A model generated the notes under the pieces. It saw only the letters and a program-made list of their open reading frames with translations. It made no database searches and had not been told where the DNA came from. This document shows positions 44,060 through 52,993 of a stretch of 64,000 nt of DNA, in pieces; the stretch's first letter is position 1; each line of letters begins with the position of its first letter. Made by a program: the position numbers and the translations under genes. Source of the DNA: Roseburia sp. 499. GTDB taxonomy: Bacteria; Bacillota; Clostridia; Lachnospirales; Lachnospiraceae. The stretch covers positions 3,286,001-3,350,000 of the forward strand of contig NZ_CP135164.1 of NCBI RefSeq assembly GCF_001940225.2, written 5' to 3'.

Positions 44060-44997
44060 ATGTCAAAGTTTAAGAAGTTAATGGCAGGGGTAATGTTTGT
44101 AATGGCATTGCTCCTGTCTTCAACTACAGTAGCCTATGCTGATGATATTGGAGCAGGCGGAACTGGAGAAGGAGATGGATCTGGATCTGGAGGTAGTAAT
44201 GTGTATACCTTCTCATATCTGTATGATGCTGGTAGTGATTCTATTCAGCTTAAGGTAGATACCAAATATCCAATAAAGTCTTTTGGAAATACGACATCAC
44301 ACACCTTTACAAGTCCGTCTGATAACATCACTTTGTATACTCAGAATCCTAGGCTTGGTAGCTCACTTGATGGAGCTATTTCATCCATGATTTCTCAGGG
44401 AGGATACAACTTTACTGTTGCAGAAGTAAAGGAAAAACTGAATGCTCTTGGATATTATGATAAGGGTAATGGCGTATGGAAATATGATGGAGGTTATCTG
44501 ACATATATTTCAGCAACCAAAATTAGACCAAAGCCAAAGAATCACACGGTAGCCTATGATGCTAATGGTGGTACAGGATCACCAGGTAATCAGACTAAGA
44601 CAGAGAATGTAACTTTGACACTTTCCTCTAAGAAGCCAACAAGAACTGGATATAGTTTTCAGTATTGGACAGCAAGTATCGGTGGAACCTATTATCCTGG
44701 CGGTAGCTATACCCATGATCAGGATGGTGGAACCGTAACCATGAAGGCAAATTGGAAGGATGATATTGCTCCAAGCTGCAGCTCCTTTACCGCAGTTCCA
44801 AATTATTGGAGCGCAGGTAATGGGACAGTTTCATTTACAGTAAGAGATCAAGGAACAGGCCTTGCATCCGTTAAGCTTCAGAGATATTCCGATGTAAGTA
44901 AGTCTTGGATAGATATTGAAACTTGGACTTATAGTGGTACAAAGGATTCTCAAAGTGGAAGTTATGAGGAAACCTCAGAAGGAGTTTTTTATTATAA

Positions 44998-46727
44998 CCT
45001 GAATCCGTGAAACTTAGTTGTTTTTTTACAGGAACTGCCCAGAATCAATGTTATTCATTGCTTTACACCGAATTTTAGTACACAATTCCTGTTTGTTGCG
45101 AGATTTATATCTATTTGCAGCTTATAAGGTGCAAAAATGACGCACCTTAACAAGCCTTTTTCTGTTTTGTATTCTTAGGCCAGAGCAAAACGCTTATAAA
45201 CATCCATAAATGCATGACGCCATACATTACTGCAACCAATTGCCAAGACAATCCGTCGTCCATGAGTTGTTACATGTCCGGCGATTTGAATCAGATTCCC
45301 TATCACGGTTCTGATACGTCTTCTTTTAACAGGGTGTTTTGTTTTAGGAGCTCGCCTGCTTTTTAACGACTCCTGACCTATTAATCGCAAAATATTATAC
45401 GCAAGCACAGTTAATTCAAGGACCAGCTCATTTGTATCAAATTTGCCGGATGGAAGTCTTTCAACATCCATATCCGTCTTGATTTCACTGTGAAACTGTT
45501 CGCATTCGCCGTGAGCATGATAGCCATTTATGATATCATCATCGCTCCAGCCGAGATTGGTCCATATCGTATTGCACTCGATATCCGGAACCAGAAGGAA
45601 CTGTCCGTTTTTATCGGTTGTTCGTTCAATCACCTCATATACAATGCGCATGGTAATGGTTTTTGATTCTCCTTCGGAATCTGTATACGCTACATCTTTC
45701 CACGAAGAACCTATGTAAACAGTTTTTCCATCACGAGGATTACGGATGTCCTTACAGCATTCCTTTACTTTGGCAATCCAATCTTCTTTGGATTCACCTC
45801 TTCGAAGATTTCTTTTTACAATAAACCAGGAACCGTCTTCGATTAGAATGCCTAAGTTTTCAGCAGCATCATTCCCTGCGTCCATACGAACCAACAGTTG
45901 CTTGTCTGTCAGTTGATGTCCAAGCCGAAGTGTCTGCTTTAAAAATGCGGGTGTATTGCACTGGCAATGCTGACTTCCTTCCCGTAGCTCCGTATTTGCA
46001 AGAAAGCCTTCTGTGCCAATGTATGCCATCATTGGTGCATAACCATCAAATCCTTTGTATGTGTGTGCAACTCCTTCCTTATGTGTTTTTGAATTATCCA
46101 TAGGAGTGACGTCAAGATCCAAAGGAACTAACCCGGATTCTAATGCGGAAGGCTGAACATGGAAGGTATGAAACATGGCAACATTTGCATTTAGGATTTC
46201 TTCCCTCAATGAAGACCCTATATCATCCATACGCTGACGTAAGGTCTCAGCAGATGGAATCGCCCTTGTGATACCAAGAGCAAGCTTGTAATACTCAGGA
46301 TCATCAGACATCTCATTGATAGCATCATAAGAAGTCTTGCCCTGACAAAGAAGTCCGATATAAGAAAGAAGAATATCTCCGTTTTTGATTTGGCTCTGGG
46401 AACGTTTGCCATCAACCTTCATGTTATTGCACTTTTTAATGAAGCTGCTTTTGCCAAGCATCTGTCCCACAAGAGATAATCCGCTGGGAGTAATTAGTCT
46501 TTCATTGGAAAATTCGATTACGAGTTTTTTCATAAATATCCACCTCATATATTGATACTTATATTTTACTATATGAGGTGCTAAAAACACAGAGGAAATA
46601 TGAGAAAGTCATATGTTTTTATCTTCACCCATTGGGTGAAAACAAAAACTAGAAATGAAACCGTGTTACACCCAGTATTTATCGGGTATACGCCCGAAAT
46701 AAGGTTATCAAGTTTCACGGATTAAGG
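44998..46727 (-). mobile_element. IS1380-family insertion sequence (1730 bp)
   Basis: Terminal inverted repeats begin CCTGAATCCGTGAAACTTAG (left) and CCTTAATCCGTGAAACTTGA (right, reverse complement). A 5-bp target duplication, TATAA, flanks the element (44993-44997 and 46728-46732). One transposase gene lies on the minus strand. Ends and duplication are intact, so insertion is recent. Confidence 0.92.
45175..46533 (-). CDS. IS1380-family transposase
   Basis: The 452-aa DDE transposase starts MKKLVIEFSNERLITPSGLS. It shows PLDLDVTPMDNS (first catalytic Asp region), LLVRMDAGNDAAENLG (second Asp) and YHAHGECEQFHSEIKTDMD (catalytic Glu region), typical of IS1380. ATG 46533 is chosen for its GAGGTGG; an in-frame upstream start at 46590 adds 19 non-conserved residues. 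No frameshift is visible, so it is probably active. Confidence 0.92.
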   Translation of the reverse strand: MKKLVIEFSNERLITPSGLSLVGQMLGKSSFIKKCNNMKVDGKRSQSQIKNGDILLSYIGLLCQGKTSYDAINEMSDDPEYYKLALGITRAIPSAETLRQRMDDIGSSLREEILNANVAMFHTFHVQPSALESGLVPLDLDVTPMDNSKTHKEGVAHTYKGFDGYAPMMAYIGTEGFLANTELREGSQHCQCNTPAFLKQTLRLGHQLTDKQLLVRMDAGNDAAENLGILIEDGSWFIVKRNLRRGESKEDWIAKVKECCKDIRNPRDGKTVYIGSSWKDVAYTDSEGESKTITMRIVYEVIERTTDKNGQFLLVPDIECNTIWTNLGWSDDDIINGYHAHGECEQFHSEIKTDMDVERLPSGKFDTNELVLELTVLAYNILRLIGQESLKSRRAPKTKHPVKRRRIRTVIGNLIQIAGHVTTHGRRIVLAIGCSNVWRHAFMDVYKRFALA

Positions 46728-48092
46728 TATAAGTTAACTATTAAGGATAAGGCTGGAAATACAACAACAAAAACTTATAGCTATATTTATCTTGATCATA
46801 GTAATCCAGTGATTTATGGTACAGAAAATACTGTGACGACTTGGACAAAGGTTGCACCAGTGATTAACGTGATTGCGACAGATTATCTGTCAGGAACAAC
46901 TTATAATGGTTCGGGATTAAAAAGTCTTGTAATTAAGGATTCGTCAGGAACAGTGGTTAAATCTGGAGTAAGCAGTGCGAAATATAAGTTATCTGCAGCT
47001 TATCAGGGAACATATACTTGGACGATTGTTGCAACAGATAATGTAGGACATACAAGTACTAAAACAGTAACAACAAGATACGATAAGACAGGACCAGATT
47101 GCAGCAGTCTTGTGGCGACACCTAACAGTTGGAGTGCAGGAAATGGAACTGTGACATTTACTGCAAGAGATTCTTGGTCTGGGTTATCCTCAGCCGTGCT
47201 TAAGAGATATTCTTATGTGACTGGAACATGGAAGGATGTGAAAAGTTGGTCGTTTAATGGAACAACAAGTTCTGTAACAAGAACTTATACGGAAACTGAT
47301 GAGGGAGTCTTTTATTACAAGCTTGTATTAACAGATGCCCTTGGAAATACATCTTCCCATATATCAGCTACGATTTATCTTGATCACAGTAATCCGGAGA
47401 TTTGGGGAGTTGAAAATACTGTGACAGATTGGACGAATGTAGCTCCAACAATAAGTGTATCAGCAACAGATTATCTGTATGGTACAAGCTACAATGGTTC
47501 AGGCCTTTCAAGTGTTGTGATTAAGGATGATTCGGGAAGAGTAGTAGGCTCTGGTTCAGCATCTGCTAGCTATACTCTTGAAAAGAAATATGAAGGTAAG
47601 CATACTTGGACAATTGTTGCTATTGATAATGTAGGGCATACAACAACCAAATATGTGACCACAAAGTATGACTGCACACCGCCTGGTATAGATGGAACAG
47701 AGATTACCTTTGTTACACCAGATGGGCAGACCGTGTCTGGTTATTGCCAGGATAATATTATCAGCCAACATATCGATGATGAAATTTCAAGAAGTCCAAA
47801 CGGAGCAAACCTAAGCTCAGGAATTCGAAGTGTAATCTTGTATCGAGTGACAAATGGTAATAAGGTTGCTATCAATACAAGTAGTACGAAGAAGCTGTTT
47901 GGAAGCTCAGATACACATTCAGCATTTGATATGTATTATGAGATTGCTGCGAATGAAAAGGTAGCAAGCTATTATGAGATTATCGTAACAGACTTTGCAG
48001 GAAATACTGTAAAGAAAAAGCTTACTAGCCAGTACAGTTTGCTTAGCTGGTTCCATACGAGTATTGATAGAAGTACTTATGAATAGGGATTT

Positions 48093-48118
48093 AGGACTCC
48101 GAAATGGAGTCCTTTTTT
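48093..48118 (+). terminator. Terminator after the surface protein gene
   Basis: AGGACTCC-GAAAT-GGAGTCCT hairpin followed by six T. Confidence 0.9.
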
Positions 48119-48145
48119 CTTTTATAAAAAATTTCTGATTACCCG

Positions 48146-48174
48146 TTGACAACCATTTGAATATGTGCTATCTT
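48146..48174 (+). promoter_or_regulatory. Promoter with repeated ACCATTTGA boxes
   Basis: TTGACA (48146-48151), 17-bp spacer, TATCTT (48169-48174), 53 bp before the next ATG. GTTGACAACCATTTGA overlaps the -35 region and GTTGATTACCATTTGATTAC recurs just downstream of the -10, a pattern that suggests an operator pair. Confidence 0.65.
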
Positions 48175-48226
48175 AATATCAAGTTGATTACCATTTGATT
48201 ACAAGAAAAGAAAGAGAGGTATTTTT

Positions 48227-48661
48227 ATGTTCACTTACAAAATGAATGCTCAATTCGTGAACGGAACAAGTTTGTTTGATGATAGTATCAGAGAAGAGGT
48301 TAAGAAAGCAATTGAGAATTACAATTCAAAATCTTTGATTGCTAAGAATCCAAAGCAGATTGTTGACTACAGTTATTCAAATGATGGGGTTACGCTGATC
48401 ATTGAATTAGAAAGTGAAGCAGAACTTCCAATGCCAACAAAGGCTCTTAGAATTTTAAGTACATATTTATCGGAGTGCTTAGATAAAAGCTATCTATCGC
48501 CAAATGGAAAGCAGCTTTTTAAGATGTCTGTAGTATCGGATGCAGATGTTGATAGTAATGGAATTATTGATAGTGATGATAATTTGTCTTTAGAGGAGTT
48601 CAAGTCATTATCTGTAGATGATAAATTAGTTGAAATTTATAAATTGTTGACCAGAAGATAG
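48227..48661 (+). CDS. Hypothetical protein, first of a paralogous pair
   Basis: A 144-aa protein of unknown function. The N-terminal 90 aa (FVNGTSLFDDSIREEVKKAI, then VDYSYSNDGVTLIIELESE and LRILSTYLSECL) can be aligned loosely with the next gene's product, and the C-terminal tail is acidic. ATG 48227 has AGAGAGG. Its own promoter lies upstream. Both products lack membrane segments; a role in transfer regulation or surface exclusion cannot be decided. Confidence 0.6.
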   Translation: MFTYKMNAQFVNGTSLFDDSIREEVKKAIENYNSKSLIAKNPKQIVDYSYSNDGVTLIIELESEAELPMPTKALRILSTYLSECLDKSYLSPNGKQLFKMSVVSDADVDSNGIIDSDDNLSLEEFKSLSVDDKLVEIYKLLTRR

Positions 48662-48673
48662 GAGGATGAGTGT

Positions 48674-49000
48674 ATGTATACTAATAAATATTCTGTAAAA
48701 TGGTTTGTGCCAATGCGTATTCAAGATGATTTTTCTGAAACAGAGAAAGCCTGTATTCAACGAGCTGTGGAAGCTTTTAATGAATATTTTAAGAATGCGA
48801 CACCTAAGATGGTTTCAAACAAGAAATATATTTCTGACACAACTATAGACCATAATAAGGTAATCATAAGATTTGAAACAGAGAAACCGTTGGTGTTTAT
48901 GCGTAGAGGTAATGCATTAAGACAGTTTTCAAGATTTCTTGCAGAAGAAGGATTTGATTTATTTGTGGCAGATCATCGTTTAATGCGAGCTAGTGCATAA
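48674..49000 (+). CDS. Hypothetical protein, second of a paralogous pair
   Basis: A 108-aa protein, MYTNKYSVKWFVPMRIQDDF, related in layout to the preceding product (RAVEAFNEYFKNATPKMV, then KVIIRFETEKPLVF, then LRQFSRFLAEEG). The pair probably arose by duplication. It starts 12 bp after the previous stop behind AGGAGGATG. Function unknown. Confidence 0.6.
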   Translation: MYTNKYSVKWFVPMRIQDDFSETEKACIQRAVEAFNEYFKNATPKMVSNKKYISDTTIDHNKVIIRFETEKPLVFMRRGNALRQFSRFLAEEGFDLFVADHRLMRASA

Positions 49001-49128
49001 TTACTGTGTATGCTATATTTTTAGAGTCCCCTCCTGGGAGTTCGGGCAAGGAGGGCTAGGGTGGTTCGGAATGGTACCATCATAAAAAAACAGAATAAAA
49101 TTGGAAGCTTAACTGCTCCAAACAAAGG
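49001..49128 (+). other. GC-rich structured gap, possible oriT or small RNA
   Basis: Bases 49024-49055 read CCCCTCCTGGGAG, then TTCGGGCAAGGAGGG, where CCCTCCT can pair with AGGAGGG. GGTTCGGAATGGTACC follows, then TTGGAAGC / GCTCCAA near 49101-49120. The local base composition is far more G-rich than its neighbours. It holds no gene. Confidence 0.4.
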
Positions 49129-49165
49129 AAATCTCAAGGAACGAAAAATTCTTTGAGATTTTTTT
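49129..49165 (+). terminator. Terminator before repeat copy 5
   Basis: AAATCTCAA.GGAA / TTCTTTGAGATTT stem followed by a T-run, directly before the repeat element. Confidence 0.85.
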
Positions 49166-49170
49166 GATTT

Positions 49171-49203
49171 TTTCTGTAATCACGATTTTCAGGCTCCAAG
49201 TAC
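49171..49203 (+). repeat. 33-bp transfer-region element, copy 5
   Basis: CTGTAATCACGATTTTCAGG, then CTCCAAGTAC; identical over all 33 bp to copies 1 and 6. It is 78 bp before the pilin-like gene. Confidence 0.85.
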
Positions 49204-49281
49204 TTAATGTAAGCGATGAGAGTTGAGCTTAAAAAACTTAAATCTTAGCTTGCGAAAAATAGGAAAGGAGAAAATTGTCGA

Positions 49282-49503
49282 ATGGAAAAGCTTAGAAACA
49301 AGATTGATTCTGCAATCATTGGAGCAAAGTGCCGTCTTATGGCAAAGCGTGAAGGTAGCGACCAGCTTATCGTAATGTTCATCATTATCGCGGTAGCAGC
49401 AGGTATCGCAGGACTTCTTTACCTCTTCGGTAAGAATACATTGCTTCCAAACATTCAGAATAAATTGACAACTTTGATTGACGGTTGGTTCAATCACGCG
49501 TAA
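49282..49503 (+). CDS. Small pilin-like membrane peptide
   Basis: The 73-aa protein has a basic N-terminal segment (MEKLRNKIDSAIIGAKCRLM) and one hydrophobic helix (IVMFIIIAVAAGIAGLLYLF, about residues 30-49). It ends in a short polar tail. Its size and the charged residues just before the helix resemble Flp-type prepilins of Tad systems or small T4SS pilins. ATG 49282 follows AAAGGAG. It precedes the VirB4 genes by 10 bp. Pilin identity is inference. Confidence 0.6.
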   Translation: MEKLRNKIDSAIIGAKCRLMAKREGSDQLIVMFIIIAVAAGIAGLLYLFGKNTLLPNIQNKLTTLIDGWFNHA

Positions 49504-49512
49504 GGAGGACTC

Positions 49513-50523
49513 ATGGGAAAAAACGCAGGTAAAAAAGCAATCCTAAGAGAAGAAAAAAGGCTTCAAAAAGAGAAAAAACGTCAAATAGAGCAGGCCAACA
49601 AAATGCTCATTCCAGTGAGTAAAAAAACAAATCAGTCACTTGGAATCATTTCATTTGACCCAGAAGGGACATTTCGATTTGTAAATAATCGCTGGCTTAG
49701 AGTATTTGTGGCAACGGAAGACACCTTATGTCATATGGCAAAAATGAGCCTAAAGCTTCACGGAAGGATGCGAATTACCATGCACATGAGCGGAAGTGGT
49801 GGCAGGGAAACCTGCCACATTTCTCTTATGGAAACCGGAGAAATCTATGAGGAAGTAAGACAGAAATTTAAGCACGATGAAGAATTTTTAAGAACTATCG
49901 GGGTGCTTAAACAGATGTCGGTTGATGAGGTCATGAACACAGTGGCAGAGAATTTCTTTATAGATACGAGGTTTTCATATGCTTCCTATGTGCGTGGAAA
50001 CAAGGATTGGGAGAAGGAATGCTTTGCTAAGGTAACAGAGAGTGATGATTCGTTTACTACTGGAAGGTATTACGGAGAAGGATTTATTACTTTGGCAATG
50101 CCAACTGCCACTCAGGCAGATCTCATAAAAAGATTAAAGGAATTAGGATGTGAATTCTTTTTTGGAATTGACATGAACGCTTTATCTGTCGAAGAGCAAA
50201 GCGATTTCAATAGAAATCTGGAAAAGAGATATAACAGAAGATTATCTGTGAATGGAGCAGAGGATTATGTGAATACATCTATGATTCTTGCAATTATTTG
50301 TGATTCGGACGATGCAAGAAAGATCGTGGAACAAACCTTTGTGTCTGTTTTTGAAGGATATGGATTTTGTATGGCACCGGCATTTGCAAATCAGAAGCAG
50401 GTATATCATAGTCTGCTGAGCTTTGGAATTGTTGATGCGAAGGTAATGAGAAATGTAGATGTAAATGTTTTATCGGTAGTGTTTGGAGGTGAAAGTCGTG
50501 AAAATGCCAAAGTCGAAGTATGA
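49513..50523 (+). CDS. VirB4 N-terminal-domain-like protein without ATPase
   Basis: The 336-aa protein starts with a very basic region and then ISFDPEGTFRFVNNRWLRVF, which resembles the N-terminal domain of VirB4/TraE proteins (as in Tn916-type elements). No Walker motifs are present. It overlaps the full-size VirB4 gene by 26 bp and may be a partner or scaffold for it. A split or duplicated VirB4 N-terminal domain is unusual. The start ATG 49513 has AAGGAGG. Confidence 0.6.
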   Translation: MGKNAGKKAILREEKRLQKEKKRQIEQANKMLIPVSKKTNQSLGIISFDPEGTFRFVNNRWLRVFVATEDTLCHMAKMSLKLHGRMRITMHMSGSGGRETCHISLMETGEIYEEVRQKFKHDEEFLRTIGVLKQMSVDEVMNTVAENFFIDTRFSYASYVRGNKDWEKECFAKVTESDDSFTTGRYYGEGFITLAMPTATQADLIKRLKELGCEFFFGIDMNALSVEEQSDFNRNLEKRYNRRLSVNGAEDYVNTSMILAIICDSDDARKIVEQTFVSVFEGYGFCMAPAFANQKQVYHSLLSFGIVDAKVMRNVDVNVLSVVFGGESRENAKVEV

Positions 50524-52993
50524 GCAGACAAAGGTTCCGGATGAACCGCTTATAAAGGAAATGTCATCGGTACAGGATATTTTTTCAATTCTTAGCATCG
50601 ATGACAGCGGTATATTTGAACTTCCGGCGAGAAGGTTTTCAAAGCTTTATGTACTCAGCGATATTAACTTTGCGGGAGTTACGGATGAAGAGCAGAAAGC
50701 TATTATCATAAACTTCTCAAAGGTGCTTAAGACAATTCCGTGTAGATTTTCATATTCTGTAGCCAATGAACATGTAGACGAGAAAAAGTTTCATGAAAAG
50801 ATTTTGTATAGCATGAAACACGATAAGTATGACGGTTTAAGAAAAAGTTATAACAAGATTATTAAGGATAAGGTAAGCGATGCAAAGCAAGGGCTGTATC
50901 AGACGATTTATTTGACACTTACTATCATGGCAGAGGATATGGCTGATGCAAAAGGAACATTTAGTTCCATTGAGAGTGCGGTTAGAAGTGCTTTTGTTGG
51001 TATTGGTGTAAATGGTATCCAGGGCTCAGTCATGAGAACAGTAGGTATCAATGAGAGGATGCAGCTTTTATTTAATCTTACCCATATTGGAATTGAGACA
51101 GAATATGAATTTGATTTTGACAGAGAATTAGCCGCTAAGCATGATTGGGTTAATATCTTGTCTCCAGCAAGTGTACGTTTTGAAAATGAGCATTTTGTAA
51201 TGAATGGACAGGTCGGCAAGGTGTTTTATATTCATGAATATCCAAAGAGCTTAGAGAGTGACATTATATCGGCACTTAGTAAGATGAACTGCACAAGCTA
51301 TGTAACCGTTAATAATGAGCTTCTTGATATTTCGGGCTTTAAGCAAGAGATAGCAAGAAAGTATATGGGTGTTGGTATGAAAATTGAAAACGAGAAGCAG
51401 AGAAATCGTAATAATAACGACTATCTTGCGGATGCTAGCCAGAAGCTCTTAAACGAGAAGGAAAAGTTGGATCAGTTTTCAAAGGAACTTGATACCAATG
51501 ATGACCATTATTTTAACTCTACAATGATGGTACTTATTATTGCAGACGATATGGAAGAACTTGCAAGAATTGAAGAAAAGCTTATGAATGCAGCCTCACT
51601 TAAGTCATTAAAGCTTAAAAGCTGTTTTGGAAAGCAAAGAGAAGGACTTAATTCTGTTTTGCCACTTGGCATTCAGGAATTTAAAAGGGTAGTGAATCTT
51701 TCTTCAAGTTGTCTTGCAATGTTAATGCCATATAAGACGCAGGAACTTAATGATATTGGTGGCATTTATTATGGTGTGAATCAATTGTCTCAAAATGTGA
51801 TATTTGCGGATAAAAAGAAGCTTAAGAATCATAACGGTCTTATCTTAGGACAGTCAGGTTCTGGTAAGTCAGTATTTGCAAAATCGGAGATTATCTGCAC
51901 GTATACCAATTACGAGAATGATCAGATTCTTATCGTGGCTCCACAGCTTGAATATAATGGGTTAGCTGACGAAACGGATGGTACAGTTATTTCCTTTGAT
52001 AGCACCAAGGAGGCTTATGTGAATCCTATGGATGTGGATTTTGAAGGAGTTGATTATGGGCGACTTAGAGAGATTATCTCTGATAAAGCGGATTTTATTT
52101 TGTCGTTATTATCGAGCTGCTTAAAAAGGGATATGCTTCCGGAAGAGCAGGGAATCGTAGATAGCGTTATTGAAAAGGTTTATTCAGAAAATTATGCCAT
52201 GAGAAAAAGACTCAATGGTATATCTGAGGAAGAATCAGAATATAGCGTGCCAGGATATATGCGAAGCGATTCTGTTGTAATTACTGCAGAAACAAATATG
52301 AGCAATGAGGAACAGGTTAGAGCTTATTCGCCCACCTTACAGGATGTGTATCAGGGGCTTTTGGATGAGGGAAGCAATCTGGCAGTTCATTTAGCAGCGG
52401 CTATGGAAATCTTTGTAAATGGTTCACTTAATCTGTTTAATCACAGAACAAATGTGGATCTAAGCAATAGATTTATCGTATTTGATTTATCTGGTCTTAA
52501 GGATAATCTTCGTATCACTGCGATGCTTATTATGATGGAGACTGTAAGAAATAAAATCAAGGAAAATGCGAAAGAAGGACGTTGGACACACCTTTATATT
52601 GACGAATTTCATGAGCTTTTAGCGGTGGAACAAGTGGCTTCCTTTGTACTTAAGCTGTGGAAGGAAATCAGAAAAATGTCCGGTATCTTAAATGGTATTA
52701 CTCAGAATATGTCAGATTTACTGAACAATGATAATGGCGGTAAGCTTCAGGCGATTCTTTCTAACACGGAGTACTTTGCGCTTCTTAGCCAGTCAACGCT
52801 TGATAAAAATAAGCTGATGCAGTTTTTACCAAGTATCAGTCCTGCAATGTTTAACTTTGTTGATAATGCAGCAAGTGGTACTGGACTTCTTAAGATGGGG
52901 GCTGTAACCGTACCATTTGATATGAGAATGGATAAGAATAGTGAAATCTATAGAATTGTAAACACTGACGGAGGTGGCAGCTATGGAGTTTAA
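50498..52993 (+). CDS. virB4: VirB4-type conjugation ATPase
   Basis: Energises T4SS assembly and transport. The 831-aa protein has Walker A GQSGSGKSVFAK near residues 451-462 and Walker B THLYIDEFHELL near 696-707. NGITQNMSDLL follows, with a C-terminal helicase-like segment. The N-terminal half is the VirB4-specific domain. GTG 50498 is chosen because GGAGGT lies 7 nt upstream; ATG 50504 and TTG 50483 are alternatives. It overlaps the next gene by 11 bp. Confidence 0.9.
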   Translation: MKMPKSKYEQTKVPDEPLIKEMSSVQDIFSILSIDDSGIFELPARRFSKLYVLSDINFAGVTDEEQKAIIINFSKVLKTIPCRFSYSVANEHVDEKKFHEKILYSMKHDKYDGLRKSYNKIIKDKVSDAKQGLYQTIYLTLTIMAEDMADAKGTFSSIESAVRSAFVGIGVNGIQGSVMRTVGINERMQLLFNLTHIGIETEYEFDFDRELAAKHDWVNILSPASVRFENEHFVMNGQVGKVFYIHEYPKSLESDIISALSKMNCTSYVTVNNELLDISGFKQEIARKYMGVGMKIENEKQRNRNNNDYLADASQKLLNEKEKLDQFSKELDTNDDHYFNSTMMVLIIADDMEELARIEEKLMNAASLKSLKLKSCFGKQREGLNSVLPLGIQEFKRVVNLSSSCLAMLMPYKTQELNDIGGIYYGVNQLSQNVIFADKKKLKNHNGLILGQSGSGKSVFAKSEIICTYTNYENDQILIVAPQLEYNGLADETDGTVISFDSTKEAYVNPMDVDFEGVDYGRLREIISDKADFILSLLSSCLKRDMLPEEQGIVDSVIEKVYSENYAMRKRLNGISEEESEYSVPGYMRSDSVVITAETNMSNEEQVRAYSPTLQDVYQGLLDEGSNLAVHLAAAMEIFVNGSLNLFNHRTNVDLSNRFIVFDLSGLKDNLRITAMLIMMETVRNKIKENAKEGRWTHLYIDEFHELLAVEQVASFVLKLWKEIRKMSGILNGITQNMSDLLNNDNGGKLQAILSNTEYFALLSQSTLDKNKLMQFLPSISPAMFNFVDNAASGTGLLKMGAVTVPFDMRMDKNSEIYRIVNTDGGGSYGV

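Larger units (their letters stand above)
44060..48086 (+). pseudogene. Secreted surface protein gene split by IS1380 element
   Basis: The original gene can be rebuilt by joining 44060-44997 to 46733-48086, leaving one copy of the TATAA target. This gives an exact 763-aa frame. The protein has a signal peptide (KKLMAGVMFVMALLLSSTT), a Gly/Ser linker, an Internalin B/Listeria-Bacteroides-type repeat (HTVAYDANGGTG, then TGYSFQYWTA near 150-225), and several Ig-like repeats of about 100 aa, each with SAGNGTV and GVFYYKL. No LPXTG anchor is visible. As it stands, translation stops at 45010. Confidence 0.85.

Noticed and set aside
46809..48086. A free-standing gene of 425 codons after the IS1380 element.
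   Set aside because: It is the 3' part of the interrupted surface protein. It has no signal peptide or ribosome site of its own, and the frame joins exactly to 44060-44997 when the IS is removed.
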